Positions 28,075 to 37,151 are shown, counted from the first letter of the stretch. The stretch is 39,569 bases of DNA from a bacterium (GCA_021798015.1 JAJZYP010000006.1:1-39569), one strand, 5' to 3'. The notes: generated by a model not told the origin, from the sequence alone. Program-made: numbers and translations.

Positions 28075-29115
28075 TTGAGGGTGAAAAAAAAAGAAAAACT
28101 TAACGAAACTAAGTTAATAGGTGAGATTGAAAAAATAAGCCTTATAACTCAAAAATTTAATAAATCTCTAATTATTAAATCCATAGGTGATGATTGTGCT
28201 ATTTTTAGAGATAAAAATAGCATGCTTATCAGCGCCGACAACATAACGGAAAATGTTCATTTTACACTTGATTTTTATAGTTTTTACGAAATAGGGTCAA
28301 AGTCTTTGCTGGTAAATTTAAGCGATATAGCCGCAATGGGAGGCGTTCCTCGTTTATTTACCTTATCACTATTCATACCCGAATATATAAATGAAGAAAA
28401 TATCAAAGAAACTCTTTACGGCATTGTTGATATTGCAAAGAAATACAGGGTTTCACTTATAGGGGGTAATATATCTCGGGCATCAGAATTTTCTGTATCT
28501 ATAACTATTATCGGGGATTATAAGGATAATAATGTTATAAAAAGGGGTAATTCAAAAATAGGCGATGCGGTTTTTATTTCAGGAGAGATTGGAAATTCAT
28601 GGATGTCGTATTATCTACAAAAACAGAAGAAACGTAACGATAAAAATTATACTAATCTTACAAATTTTAAAAAAAAATATATTGAAAATTTTATAAACAA
28701 ATTTAAACTTCCCATTCCAAGAATTAAATTAGCCGAAGAACTGGCTGCAAAAAAACTTGCAAATTCCCTAACTGATATTAGCGACGGCTTATACAAAGAT
28801 ATCTCTAACATTCTTAGTTTTCCACACGGGGCTGAAATTTGGATAGATGAACTGCCTATCAACGAAAATTTAAAACGCATTGCAGGGTTATTAAAAATTA
28901 AAAAATATATGGATAATATTATATCTTTTGGCGAAGATTATGAACTTTTATGGACAACCGACGATAAAAACGAAGGGGAACTTTTAAATTTATCGAACAG
29001 GCTTGGGATTAGGATTAAAAAAATAGGGCGTGTCGTAAAAGAGATTAACTGGACCAAGTTTATGAAAAACGGCATTGAATATCCCATTAAAGATGCAACT
29101 TTTAGACACTTATGA
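28075..29115 (+). CDS. thiL: Thiamine-monophosphate kinase
   Basis: It phosphorylates thiamine monophosphate to the active cofactor TPP. The AIR-synthase-like N-terminal half has SIGDDCAIF, SADNITENVHF, GSKSLLVNLSDIAAMGGVPR and GGNISRA. The C-terminal half has ISDGLYKDI and FGEDYELLW. Length of 346 aa is slightly longer than usual. The start is unsure: TTG at 28075 or GTG at 28081, neither with a well-spaced ribosome site. It follows lon by 8 bases and may depend on translational coupling. Confidence 0.92.
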   Translation: MRVKKKEKLNETKLIGEIEKISLITQKFNKSLIIKSIGDDCAIFRDKNSMLISADNITENVHFTLDFYSFYEIGSKSLLVNLSDIAAMGGVPRLFTLSLFIPEYINEENIKETLYGIVDIAKKYRVSLIGGNISRASEFSVSITIIGDYKDNNVIKRGNSKIGDAVFISGEIGNSWMSYYLQKQKKRNDKNYTNLTNFKKKYIENFINKFKLPIPRIKLAEELAAKKLANSLTDISDGLYKDISNILSFPHGAEIWIDELPINENLKRIAGLLKIKKYMDNIISFGEDYELLWTTDDKNEGELLNLSNRLGIRIKKIGRVVKEINWTKFMKNGIEYPIKDATFRHL

Positions 29116-29199
29116 TTATCATTGTATCTTTACATAAAAAAATAAAAATCAACCGGAACAATTCTAATTTATAATAAAATTAATATATATATTTAGCTA

Positions 29200-30171
29200 A
29201 TGTATCTAATCTCTTATTTCCTATTTTTTATCTTATTTATCGCAATATCATCTATTTTTTCCATCTCGGAGTCCTCTATTTTCTCATTAACTCAGGGAGA
29301 CATAGATGAACTAATCCTTAAAAAAAAGAATAAGGTAATATTTCTGATAAGAAAATCATCCATATTTCTTGTAATAATTTTAATCGGAAATATGGCAGCC
29401 AATGTTATAGCCGCAAGTTTCGGAGCGATAATCTTAACCGGATATTTCCACAAACTATCTGTAATTTATATCATTATATTAATCTCCCTTACCCTTATTA
29501 TTTTAGCCGAAATTATTCCAAAAATAATCGCTCTGAAAAAACCAATAGAATTATCTTTAATCGTTTCGCATATATTTTATCCTGTTATATCTTACACGGA
29601 ATTATTAATCGAGAAAATTGGAATCAAAGGAAAACAGTTTCAGCTAAAAAAGGATGAAGCTATTTCTAACGAAGAACTAAGAATGATAATAGAGATTGGT
29701 AAAACCGAAGGTGAAATAAAAGAAAAAGAATATGAGTTTATTAAAAATTTTTTAAAACTTTCATATTTAAAAGCAGGCAATATTATGACAAAGAGGGATA
29801 AGGTTTTCGGATTAGATGTGAATACCCCTGTCTTAACGGCAATTAAACTTATTGAGGAGAATCATTTTTCCCGTATACCGGTATATTTTAGAGAGAAAGA
29901 CAATATCATTGGAATACTCCTTGCTAAAAATATACTCTCAAAAGTCTATAACCTTGGAGAGGAAAAAAGAACTCTTAACTCTTTTTTAATAAAACCTTAT
30001 TTTATACCGTCGTCAAAGAATGCGCTGGAGCTTTTCAGGGAACTTCAAAGAAAAAAGATTCATATTGCAATTGTAATAAATGAATATGGAAAAATGGCAG
30101 GCATAGTTACTATGGAAGACTTACTTGAGGAAATATTCGGAGAAATAGAGGATGAATACGATGTTCAATAA
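29200..30171 (+). CDS. CNNM/CorC-type protein (DUF21 + CBS pair), first copy
   Basis: It is a 323-aa membrane protein. The N-terminal DUF21 domain has three or four membrane helices (FLFFILFIAISSIFSISES; FLVIILIGNMAANVIAASFG; LIILAEIIPKI). Two CBS motifs follow (MTKRDKVFGLDVNTPVL; HIAIVINEYGKMAGIVTMED). It ends about where the CBS pair ends and lacks the C-terminal CorC_HlyC domain. The family is linked to Mg2+/Co2+ efflux or resistance. The next gene overlaps it, so the two are coupled. Confidence 0.87.
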   Translation: MYLISYFLFFILFIAISSIFSISESSIFSLTQGDIDELILKKKNKVIFLIRKSSIFLVIILIGNMAANVIAASFGAIILTGYFHKLSVIYIIILISLTLIILAEIIPKIIALKKPIELSLIVSHIFYPVISYTELLIEKIGIKGKQFQLKKDEAISNEELRMIIEIGKTEGEIKEKEYEFIKNFLKLSYLKAGNIMTKRDKVFGLDVNTPVLTAIKLIEENHFSRIPVYFREKDNIIGILLAKNILSKVYNLGEEKRTLNSFLIKPYFIPSSKNALELFRELQRKKIHIAIVINEYGKMAGIVTMEDLLEEIFGEIEDEYDVQ

Positions 30172-31405
30172 TACTTATCTTATTTATATAATTATAATTA
30201 TTGCCTCGATATTCTTCGAGGGATTTTTTGCCGGCTCGGAAATTGGCATCATAAGTTTTGACAAAATTAAAGTAAAACATATGGAAACCCAGGGAAATAA
30301 ACTTGCCGGATTTTTGATTAAAATGACAAAAAGACCCGAAAGCACATTTTCTACATCCCTTATCGGCAATAATGTTGCCTATACGACAGCTTCTATTCTG
30401 GCAACAACCATTATATATCAATATGCTCGCTCTTATACTCCATTTATTGTGGCAATTATTCTTACGCCTGTTATGGTGATTTTTGGTGAAATTATCCCGA
30501 AAATGGTATATAGAAGACATGCAAACAATTTAATGTTAAAAAGTATTCCATTGATAGCAGTTTTTTCAATTATATTCTTTCCGATTAATGTTATTTTTAT
30601 AGCTTTATCTAAATTTTTAAATATACTTTTTAAAAGTAAGTCTAAAAATGTATTTTTAACCAAAGATGAACTCATAAAGGTCCTCACAATAAGCGGCAAT
30701 ATAGAAGAACTTAAAGAATATGACAAAAAGATTATAAAACGAATATTCGGTTTTAGGGATAAAACTGTCAAAGATATTATGATTCCCCTTATTAATGTGA
30801 TAGCGGTGGATGAAAACGAAAGCGTAAAGGCCGCAAGGCAAATCTTAATAGAATCAAATTATTCAAGATTACCTGTTTATAAAGACCGTGTAGATAACAT
30901 ATCAGGTATTTCATTTGCTTTTGATATTTATAATTTGGAAAATGTAGATAAAGTAATAAGCGATATAGCTAAGCCTGCCCTTTTTATCCCCGAAACGCTA
31001 AAAATATCGACACTAATGATTAAGATGCAAAAAAGCCATCAGCAAATGGTTATAGTTGTGGATGAATATGGCGGGGCATCAGGGATAATAACGTTTGAAG
31101 ACATACTTGAAGAAATAGTCGGAGAAATTAGGGACGAAACCGATGAAGAAGAACCTATGTATAAAAAGATAGGGAAAAATACTTATATAATAAATTCAAG
31201 ATTAACATTAAATGAATTATCGGAGCTTTTTAACTTAAAAATAGAAAGGCACCCGGAAGCCGATTATGAAACCGTTTCAGGTTTTATAATGGATAAACTT
31301 GGAAGAATACCTGTTCCGGGCGAAAAATTTACAATAGATAATCTTAATTTTACAGTAACAGAATCAACAAGCAAGTCATTAAAAGAGGTAATTTTAAGCT
31401 ATTAA
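30161..31405 (+). CDS. CNNM/CorC-type protein with C-terminal CorC_HlyC domain, second copy
   Basis: It is a 414-aa protein with a DUF21 domain (EGFFAGSEIGIISFDKIK; IFGEIIPKMVYRRHA), two CBS motifs (DIMIPLINVIAVDENESV; MVIVVDEYGGASGIITFED) and a C-terminal CorC_HlyC domain (about residue 325 on: YETVSGFIMDKLGRIPVPGE). The ATG at 30161 fits GAGG at 30148 and overlaps the first gene by 11 bases. A pair of paralogues, one without and one with the last domain, may form a heteromer in divalent-metal handling. Confidence 0.9.
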   Translation: MFNNTYLIYIIIIIASIFFEGFFAGSEIGIISFDKIKVKHMETQGNKLAGFLIKMTKRPESTFSTSLIGNNVAYTTASILATTIIYQYARSYTPFIVAIILTPVMVIFGEIIPKMVYRRHANNLMLKSIPLIAVFSIIFFPINVIFIALSKFLNILFKSKSKNVFLTKDELIKVLTISGNIEELKEYDKKIIKRIFGFRDKTVKDIMIPLINVIAVDENESVKAARQILIESNYSRLPVYKDRVDNISGISFAFDIYNLENVDKVISDIAKPALFIPETLKISTLMIKMQKSHQQMVIVVDEYGGASGIITFEDILEEIVGEIRDETDEEEPMYKKIGKNTYIINSRLTLNELSELFNLKIERHPEADYETVSGFIMDKLGRIPVPGEKFTIDNLNFTVTESTSKSLKEVILSY

Positions 31406-31483
31406 TAAATCTATTAATAAATATTGGAATTTTACTTATCTATGTTGCATTAGATCAATCTTTTCCGTTTAACATTGAACTTC

Positions 31484-31819
31484 TTAATGAGCAACAGCCC
31501 TATCTATCATCTGTTTAAATGCGGTTTTAGGCGCCGCACCGACTATTTGGTCCACAACTTTTCCGTTATTAAATAAAATAACGGTTGGTATCCCCCGTAT
31601 CCCGTACTTACTCGGTATAACCTGATTTTCGTCAACATTTACTTTGCCCACTTTTATGGTGCCGTTATAATCAGACGCCATCTCATCTATGATGGGAGCA
31701 ACGGCTCTGCATGGAGCACACCAAACAGCCCAAAAATCCACAAGAACCGGTTTATCGGATTTTAAAACCTCGTTTTCAAAATTAGCATCCGTAAAAGCTA
31801 AAACAAATTCATTCGCCAT
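31484..31819 (-). CDS. trxA: Thioredoxin (WCAPC variant)
   Basis: It is a 111-aa cytoplasmic thioredoxin. The active site is FWAVWCAPCRAVAP, with WCAPC in place of the usual WCGPC. The cis-Pro segment is IRGIPTVILFNNG and the ending GAAPKTAFKQMID is typical. The Gly-to-Ala change in the CXXC loop may shift redox potential. There is a GGGGG-type ribosome site upstream. It lies 71 bases downstream of mrp and might be co-transcribed. Confidence 0.95.
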   Translation of the reverse strand: MANEFVLAFTDANFENEVLKSDKPVLVDFWAVWCAPCRAVAPIIDEMASDYNGTIKVGKVNVDENQVIPSKYGIRGIPTVILFNNGKVVDQIVGAAPKTAFKQMIDRAVAH

Positions 31820-31890
31820 AATTAATAAATCCCCCTTAAATTTTAATTTTATTTGAAATACCCTTTTGTTTTATTTTATAAAATAGGTTT

Positions 31891-32865
31891 TTATAAACTA
31901 ACTCTCTGTTCCGATCTTAAAATTAAAGAATCCGCTATCTTATTAAACACGGCTTTTACTTCCGGATGAATATCCTTTGTCATAATGGGTTCGCCTTTAT
32001 CCGAGAGTTCGCATATTTCTTCAACTATGGGCACTTCACCCAGAAAATTAACGCCTAATGTTTCAGAGGCTTGTTTGGCGCCGCCATGTTTGAATATATC
32101 AGAGCGCTTATTGCAGTGAGGACATATAAAATAACTCATATTTTCAACTATGCCAAAAACAGGAACATTAACCTTATCAAACATGCCCAATGCCTTTTTC
32201 GCATCTATAAGAGAAATATCCTGAGGCGTGGAAACTACTATGGCAAAATTTATCGGAACGGTTTGAACTAATGTAAGTTGAATATCCCCTGTTCCTGGAG
32301 GAAGATCGATAACAAGAAAGTCAAGCTCGCCCCATTCCACATCTCTTAAAAACTGTGTTGTAACCTGCATAACTATCGGACCTCTCCAGATGGCAGGGGC
32401 ATCCTCCGGGATTAAAAATCCTAAAGACATAAGCTTAATCCCAAATTTTTCTATAGGTATTATTTTATTGTGAGGAGTTAAATCCGGTCTTTTATTTATG
32501 CCCATCATAGTGGGGACACTTGGACCATATAAATCTGCATCCATAAGACCGACTTTTTTACCTTGCTGTGCTAAACTAATGGCTAAGTTGACGCTGAATG
32601 TGGATTTTCCTACGCCGCCTTTTCCGCTTGCAACGGCAATAATATTTTTTACACCTGAAATCGGGGTTTGTGCATCAAACGGATTTTTATTATTATGTCC
32701 TCCGTCATTGCCCGAAGCACATCCGCAAGAAGATTCTTCTTCGCCGCCGCTGCCGCAACCGCAACCATTGCCCTCTTCAAAATCGTCAGCCTCATCTTCA
32801 AAATTGTCAGCCTCATCTTTGCCATTCCAGTTAGATTTATTTAATTCTTTTTCATCATTATGCAT
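31891..32865 (-). CDS. Mrp/NBP35-type Fe-S cluster carrier ATPase with Cys-rich N-terminal tail
   Basis: It is a 324-aa P-loop ATPase that assembles or carries [4Fe-4S] clusters to client proteins. The deviant Walker A is SGKGGVGKSTFSVNLA (about residue 80), with MDADLYGPSVPTMMG and DLPPGTGDIQL. The C-terminal CXXC (FICPHCNKRSDIF) binds the cluster at a dimer interface. The first 60 residues are an acidic, partly repeated tail (DEADNFEDEADDFEE) with two CGC clusters (GNGCGCGSGG and SSCGCASG). Many Fe-S enzymes of the sulfur operon could be clients; this is inference. Confidence 0.9.
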   Translation of the reverse strand: MHNDEKELNKSNWNGKDEADNFEDEADDFEEGNGCGCGSGGEEESSCGCASGNDGGHNNKNPFDAQTPISGVKNIIAVASGKGGVGKSTFSVNLAISLAQQGKKVGLMDADLYGPSVPTMMGINKRPDLTPHNKIIPIEKFGIKLMSLGFLIPEDAPAIWRGPIVMQVTTQFLRDVEWGELDFLVIDLPPGTGDIQLTLVQTVPINFAIVVSTPQDISLIDAKKALGMFDKVNVPVFGIVENMSYFICPHCNKRSDIFKHGGAKQASETLGVNFLGEVPIVEEICELSDKGEPIMTKDIHPEVKAVFNKIADSLILRSEQRVSL

Positions 32866-33005
32866 AAGTACCTCTTTAATTTTAATATTATTGTTATTAA
32901 TTTTATGATTTAGTATTATTATTTTAATTTGAAGCTTTTAGAATTATATATAAATATATGAATATTTATATTATCATAGCTTTTTAGTTATTTCAACATA
33001 AAAAT

Positions 33006-34316
33006 TTAATTATGCGCCCGTCGTTCTATTTTAAATGCATCCATAAATGCGCTAACAGAAAACTCTGCTTTACCGGCGCCAGCCTCGCCATACCCTTCCG
33101 GAATAGGCAAATTATACTTGTAATGAAGTTCATGCCATTTAAGAAGGAGTTTAATATAATACTCCAGAGGAGCCGGCGAATTTCCCAATCTTCCAAGTTT
33201 GCTTGTCTTTTCGGGACACCATGTGGTGTACCGCGGTATAACATTATTGGACATAAAAAATTCAAGACCCTCTGTTGTTGAATTAATAGCATCATCTATG
33301 TTATCAAATCCATAGGGATGGGAAAGTTCGACTCCTGCAACAAAATTGGGGATAACCTTGTATTCTCCAAATATAGACACGGCATCTACTATTCTTTTTA
33401 TCCATTCATCTCTTCCGATAAATTTAGACTTTCCCGGACAAATATTGTCAAAAAGCTTTTTATCCCAAACCTCAAAATTTGTATGATAAATGTAGGCTCC
33501 TGCATCTTTAAGTCTTTTAAGGCTTTTTGTATTATGAGCCTGAACGACAACCTTACTTATCCATCTCCCTTTGTATTTATCTTCGATGGCTTCCAAAAAC
33601 CTGACATAAAAATCTATCTCCGTATCTCCATTAAATTTGACTTCGTCTATAATGCTTCCTCCCGTTAATGTATAAGCCTTGGCCTCAGAATCTTCAGATG
33701 AAGCTATTATACCGAGAACATCTATGACATCATTTATAGATTTTACGGCTGAATAGCTTTTATTTGTCTTTTTTTGATTTACATAATTTGAGTTTATATC
33801 ACAAAATGCACATTCACTCTTATTTTCAAAATACTGGCACATTCTAAAAACCGCAAGATATATTAAATACCCCCATTCGATGGTCGGAGCAATGTCCTTG
33901 ACTGATTTTCCAGAGGAGGTTTTTTGAAGCATATAGGATTTTTCGGAAGAAAAAATAACATCTCCTATAAAATTATCATCAAGAAATAGAACATATTTAT
34001 TTGCAACTGTATCAAGCTTGATCCTGTAAGGGGAAGATTTATTAATCCTGACGGAAATAATAGTTCTTTTTAAGTTATATATCCCATTTTGAAGGGCAAC
34101 TTCTTCAGGATATTTTTTTGCTAGTATGTCATTATCGTTATCTATGTTAAATGAAAAGATAAAATAAGATTTGCTTGAAAAATTTTCAACATCCGTCAAA
34201 GGTTCAAAGAAAATCCCCTGCCTTAATATATCTTCTTTTATGATGGCTTCAGGATTTAACAAATGTCCGTATTCTTTAATGAAAAATTCCAGATCGCCAA
34301 AATTTTTATTTACCAT
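33006..34316 (-). CDS. Radical-SAM-like protein with CX8CX2C motif
   Basis: It is a 436-aa protein. The probable cluster motif is RMCQYFENKSECAFCDINSN, with spacing C-X8-C-X2-C, ending in the aromatic CxFC seen in radical SAM enzymes, where CX3CX2C is usual. It is followed by TLTGGSIIDE (a GGE-like strand), KVVVQAHNTKSLKRLKDAG and YHTNFEVWDKKLFDNICPG, which fits a TIM-barrel radical SAM core. The N-terminal about 150 residues are unlike common accessory domains. No substrate can be named. It lies 140 bases upstream of mrp on the same strand and is divergent from the winged-helix gene. Confidence 0.65.
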   Translation of the reverse strand: MVNKNFGDLEFFIKEYGHLLNPEAIIKEDILRQGIFFEPLTDVENFSSKSYFIFSFNIDNDNDILAKKYPEEVALQNGIYNLKRTIISVRINKSSPYRIKLDTVANKYVLFLDDNFIGDVIFSSEKSYMLQKTSSGKSVKDIAPTIEWGYLIYLAVFRMCQYFENKSECAFCDINSNYVNQKKTNKSYSAVKSINDVIDVLGIIASSEDSEAKAYTLTGGSIIDEVKFNGDTEIDFYVRFLEAIEDKYKGRWISKVVVQAHNTKSLKRLKDAGAYIYHTNFEVWDKKLFDNICPGKSKFIGRDEWIKRIVDAVSIFGEYKVIPNFVAGVELSHPYGFDNIDDAINSTTEGLEFFMSNNVIPRYTTWCPEKTSKLGRLGNSPAPLEYYIKLLLKWHELHYKYNLPIPEGYGEAGAGKAEFSVSAFMDAFKIERRAHN

Positions 34317-34551
34317 GTGGTTTATTTTACTACTTTAATAAAAAAAATTCAATAAATAAAATATTTCTTTACATATGTAGTAAAAAATATTATAATTTAA
34401 AATACATATATAAATATATTATTATAAATTATATATAAAATAATTTAATCGATTACTTCTAAGATGTTCCAATTTTTGATTTTAATAATAAATTTTATGT
34501 TAATCTTTATTACTAATTTAAATTTATTTTACTTAATTGAGGTTTTATATT

Positions 34552-35613
34552 ATGAAAACATTGCAAGCTAAGCTATATATTCTTTTTAGCTTATTTTTCC
34601 TTAGCAGAGAGAAATTAATCAAAGACACGATATCAATCATACCGCAGGAATATAAAAACATCGCACACTTAAGCGACATAGAATTCACCATTTTCGCATA
34701 CTTTGCCTATAAATATACTCACTCTTCCGCAAAAGAAAAAAAGAATTATGAGAAAAACGGCGTAACAGTTTCATATAAAGAATTAAACAGATTGTATATT
34801 TCAACGCCGCATCTCGCAACCGTGCTTAAAAGCTTACAAGACGATAAGCTTATCAATAAATCTACTTTAAGCGAGGATAAACGCAAAACAAATTACATTC
34901 TGCCATACAAAGAACTTAAAAAATTTAACGAGATAAATATAAAGGCTCTTCAGTTTTGCAATTTTAATGAATCCGACACCTATATTATCAATAATTTAAT
35001 AAAGGGAACAATAGCCCTTCTTAAAAGCAATAAGATAATTAATGATGAACAAGAAAAAAACCTTGGTGATTTTTTAAATAAATCCGACAATTATTTTAAA
35101 TTTTATTATGTGGCGCTTGCTTTATGGACAAGCAGATATCTCATAACCAATTTTCAAATTAAATTAATGGGGCCATCAGAATTTATGGTGTATGCGATGA
35201 TAATAAAATTTTACATCAAAAATGATAAAAAGCCAATTACAACTAAAAAAGTGAAAGAGGAAACGGGTCTTGCCCCGTCTATTATAAGCCAAAGTTTTAA
35301 GAAATTTATCGACGAGGATATTATAACGAGAAAAGAAATAAATAAGTTTAAGGTATATTTTTATGTAAATAGAAAAAACCTTGAAAAAAGACTTATGAGC
35401 GATACCGTCGTAATCGATGAAATCACCAAAGACTTCAAAAATGAGGATGAAAAAAGTTTTGAAAAATTTGTTGATAAATTAAGTACCGCCATAACAGATA
35501 AATTAAATAGTCTAGAAGTAAACAAAGTATGCCTAAATAAAAAATGCGGGATGGAAATTCCATTAATTCCCGGACTTAAATATTGCCCTTATTGCGGGGA
35601 AAAGGTTGCTTAA
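34552..35613 (+). CDS. Tandem winged-helix-like protein with C-terminal zinc ribbon
   Basis: It is a 353-aa protein that I do not recognise as a named family. Residues about 35-115 look like a MarR/winged-helix unit (DIEFTIFAYFAYKYTH; SYKELNRLYISTPHLATVLK; wing-like SEDKRKTNYIL). Residues about 205-275 look like a second one (EFMVYAMIIKFYI; TTKKVKEETGLAPSIISQSF). The C-terminus has a CX4C...CX2C zinc ribbon (CLNKKCGMEI; YCPYCGEKV). The ATG at 34552 fits GAGG 9 nt upstream. It could be a DNA-binding regulator of the divergent radical SAM gene. The 34317-34551 gap is AT-rich. Confidence 0.55.
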   Translation: MKTLQAKLYILFSLFFLSREKLIKDTISIIPQEYKNIAHLSDIEFTIFAYFAYKYTHSSAKEKKNYEKNGVTVSYKELNRLYISTPHLATVLKSLQDDKLINKSTLSEDKRKTNYILPYKELKKFNEINIKALQFCNFNESDTYIINNLIKGTIALLKSNKIINDEQEKNLGDFLNKSDNYFKFYYVALALWTSRYLITNFQIKLMGPSEFMVYAMIIKFYIKNDKKPITTKKVKEETGLAPSIISQSFKKFIDEDIITRKEINKFKVYFYVNRKNLEKRLMSDTVVIDEITKDFKNEDEKSFEKFVDKLSTAITDKLNSLEVNKVCLNKKCGMEIPLIPGLKYCPYCGEKVA

Positions 35614-35625
35614 AGAGGTTCCGCC

Positions 35626-36225
35626 ATTTTAACAGAAATAATTTATATATTGGCATCATATTTAGTAGGGAGCATTCCTACTTCTGCTATAATCGCAAAA
35701 TTAAAGGGTAAAATAGATCTTACTAAAGAGGGAAGCGGTAATCTTGGCGCAACAAATGTTTCTCGAGTTATAGGGAAGAAATTTGGTTTTATCACGCTGG
35801 TAATTGATGCTGCCAAAGGGTTTATACCCGTATTTTTAGCAATAAAATTATTCCCTGTGCCTGTAATTTTTTTACCTTTATTACCCTTAATAATTATAGC
35901 TCCTGTAGTAGGCCATTGTTATTCAATATTTATAAAATTCAAGGGAGGTAAAGGAGTAGCTACCGCGCTGGGAGTATTTCTTGCTGTCTCCCCCAAGGCG
36001 GTTTTAATGGCTTTTTTAATATTCATAATAATATTATTTTTTACCAGATACGTCTCTCTTTCTTCTATGGTAAGCGCTTTTTTCATGCCTTTTTTAATAT
36101 TCTATACTATTAAAAATATTTATCTATTCGATGCATCTGCATTTATAGCAATTTTGATAATATATAAACACTCCCCAAATATAAAAAGGCTTTTAAACGG
36201 AACAGAACATAGAATAAAAAGGTAA
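35626..36225 (+). CDS. plsY: Acyl-phosphate glycerol-3-phosphate acyltransferase, probable ATT start
   Basis: It transfers acyl from acyl-phosphate to glycerol-3-phosphate at the inner membrane as the first step of phospholipid synthesis. It has the motifs GSIPTS, GSGNLGATNVSR and GHCYSIFIKFKGGKGVATALG, and about five hydrophobic segments. Starting at the first common start codon (TTG, 35650) would remove part of the first membrane helix and has no ribosome site. An in-frame ATT at 35626 has AGAGG 7 nt upstream and yields the expected N-terminus (LTEIIYILASYLVGSIPT). It follows the zinc-ribbon gene by 12 bases. Confidence 0.9.
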   Translation: MLTEIIYILASYLVGSIPTSAIIAKLKGKIDLTKEGSGNLGATNVSRVIGKKFGFITLVIDAAKGFIPVFLAIKLFPVPVIFLPLLPLIIIAPVVGHCYSIFIKFKGGKGVATALGVFLAVSPKAVLMAFLIFIIILFFTRYVSLSSMVSAFFMPFLIFYTIKNIYLFDASAFIAILIIYKHSPNIKRLLNGTEHRIKR

Positions 36226-36234
36226 ATGCCTTTT
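36217..36234. terminator. Weak hairpin in plsY/lipoprotein convergent junction
   Basis: AAAAGG and CCTTTT pair around a 6-nt loop, followed by a T-rich stretch. It lies across the 17-base gap between convergent genes. Stem strength is low. Confidence 0.3.
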
Positions 36235-36242
36235 ATCTTATT

Positions 36243-36965
36243 TTACTTTACCGTAACCAATCTGGAACTTAATGCCGTGATTGCATTGTTAACTTTAATG
36301 ATTGCCTCATATATGTAAATCTTTGGAGTTTTTTTGGGAATTGTAAGGGATAGTTCGGTTTTATAGTAACCTTCCTTTTCGATATTAGTAGTCGTGGCGT
36401 GATTATAAAAAATCTTTCCATTTAATCCTTCCAATATTCTCGTTTCTTGAATAGAGGAATTTTTAATATTTTTGGATGTTCCAATAACATTATATTTCAT
36501 AATTAACTTAAGCTTTTTACCAACTATTGCTAATTTAGGAACGGTGTATATTTTAAGATTGGATATTAACACACCTTTAACTTTTTTAAAGTTAATTTTT
36601 GGGATGCTGCTACTGGCAGGGTCATAAATAAACTCATTACTTGCCAATTTATAAGGGGCATTGAGCATAGATATTCCTCTAATCTTACCTTCCCTCGTAA
36701 CAACATACTTTCCTGTCACATAACCCACACCATAACCGATAGATAATCCGGCAGCAGTTCCTATTATTGCGCCAATCGGACCGCCTGTTAATGCCCCTAT
36801 AACAAAACCCGTGCCTGCTCCAAATAATGCTCCTGTGGTTCCGCTTGCCGCCGTTGCTCTTGAAGTTGCGCATCCGCTAAGAGAATATGAAGCAATAAAA
36901 ATTGAAAGCAAAAGTACTATTATTATACCAAATCTTTTTTTGATATTAATTTTTTTAATTTTCAT
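36243..36965 (-). CDS. Lipoprotein with glycine-zipper domain
   Basis: It is a 240-aa exported lipoprotein. The signal sequence GIIIVLLLSIFIASYSLSGC ends in a lipobox with the lipidated Cys at 32. Residues about 43-85 form a glycine-zipper (GALFGAGTGFVIGALTGGPI, then GAIIGTAAGLSIGYGVGYVTG) like that of SlyB or 17-kDa antigens, which can insert in or across a membrane. The remaining about 140 residues form a beta-rich domain with no motif that I recognise. AGGAGG lies 8 nt or so before the ATG. It is a single-gene unit. Confidence 0.8.
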   Translation of the reverse strand: MKIKKINIKKRFGIIIVLLLSIFIASYSLSGCATSRATAASGTTGALFGAGTGFVIGALTGGPIGAIIGTAAGLSIGYGVGYVTGKYVVTREGKIRGISMLNAPYKLASNEFIYDPASSSIPKINFKKVKGVLISNLKIYTVPKLAIVGKKLKLIMKYNVIGTSKNIKNSSIQETRILEGLNGKIFYNHATTTNIEKEGYYKTELSLTIPKKTPKIYIYEAIIKVNNAITALSSRLVTVK

Positions 36966-37086
36966 GTCCTTAAAACCTCCTTATTTTGTTTTATGGCTAT
37001 ATTATAAAGATAATAGAAACATATAACCGCAAATTAGCTTAATGATATAATAAAATTATGTATGTTGCAACAAAAATCGTACCCTT

Positions 37087-37143
37087 ATCCTGCGTTAGAA
37101 AATATTTAAATGTTTCTATTATTCGGTAATTCTAACGCAGGAT
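37087..37143. repeat. 14-bp inverted repeat downstream of doxX-like gene
   Basis: ATCCTGCGTTAGAA (37087-37100) and TTCTAACGCAGGAT (37130-37143) are perfect inverse copies around a 29-nt AT-rich loop. It lies just after the doxX-like stop. There is no T-run, so it is more like a stabiliser, recombination remnant or MITE-like end than an intrinsic terminator. Confidence 0.6.
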
Positions 37144-37151
37144 TGAGGCTA

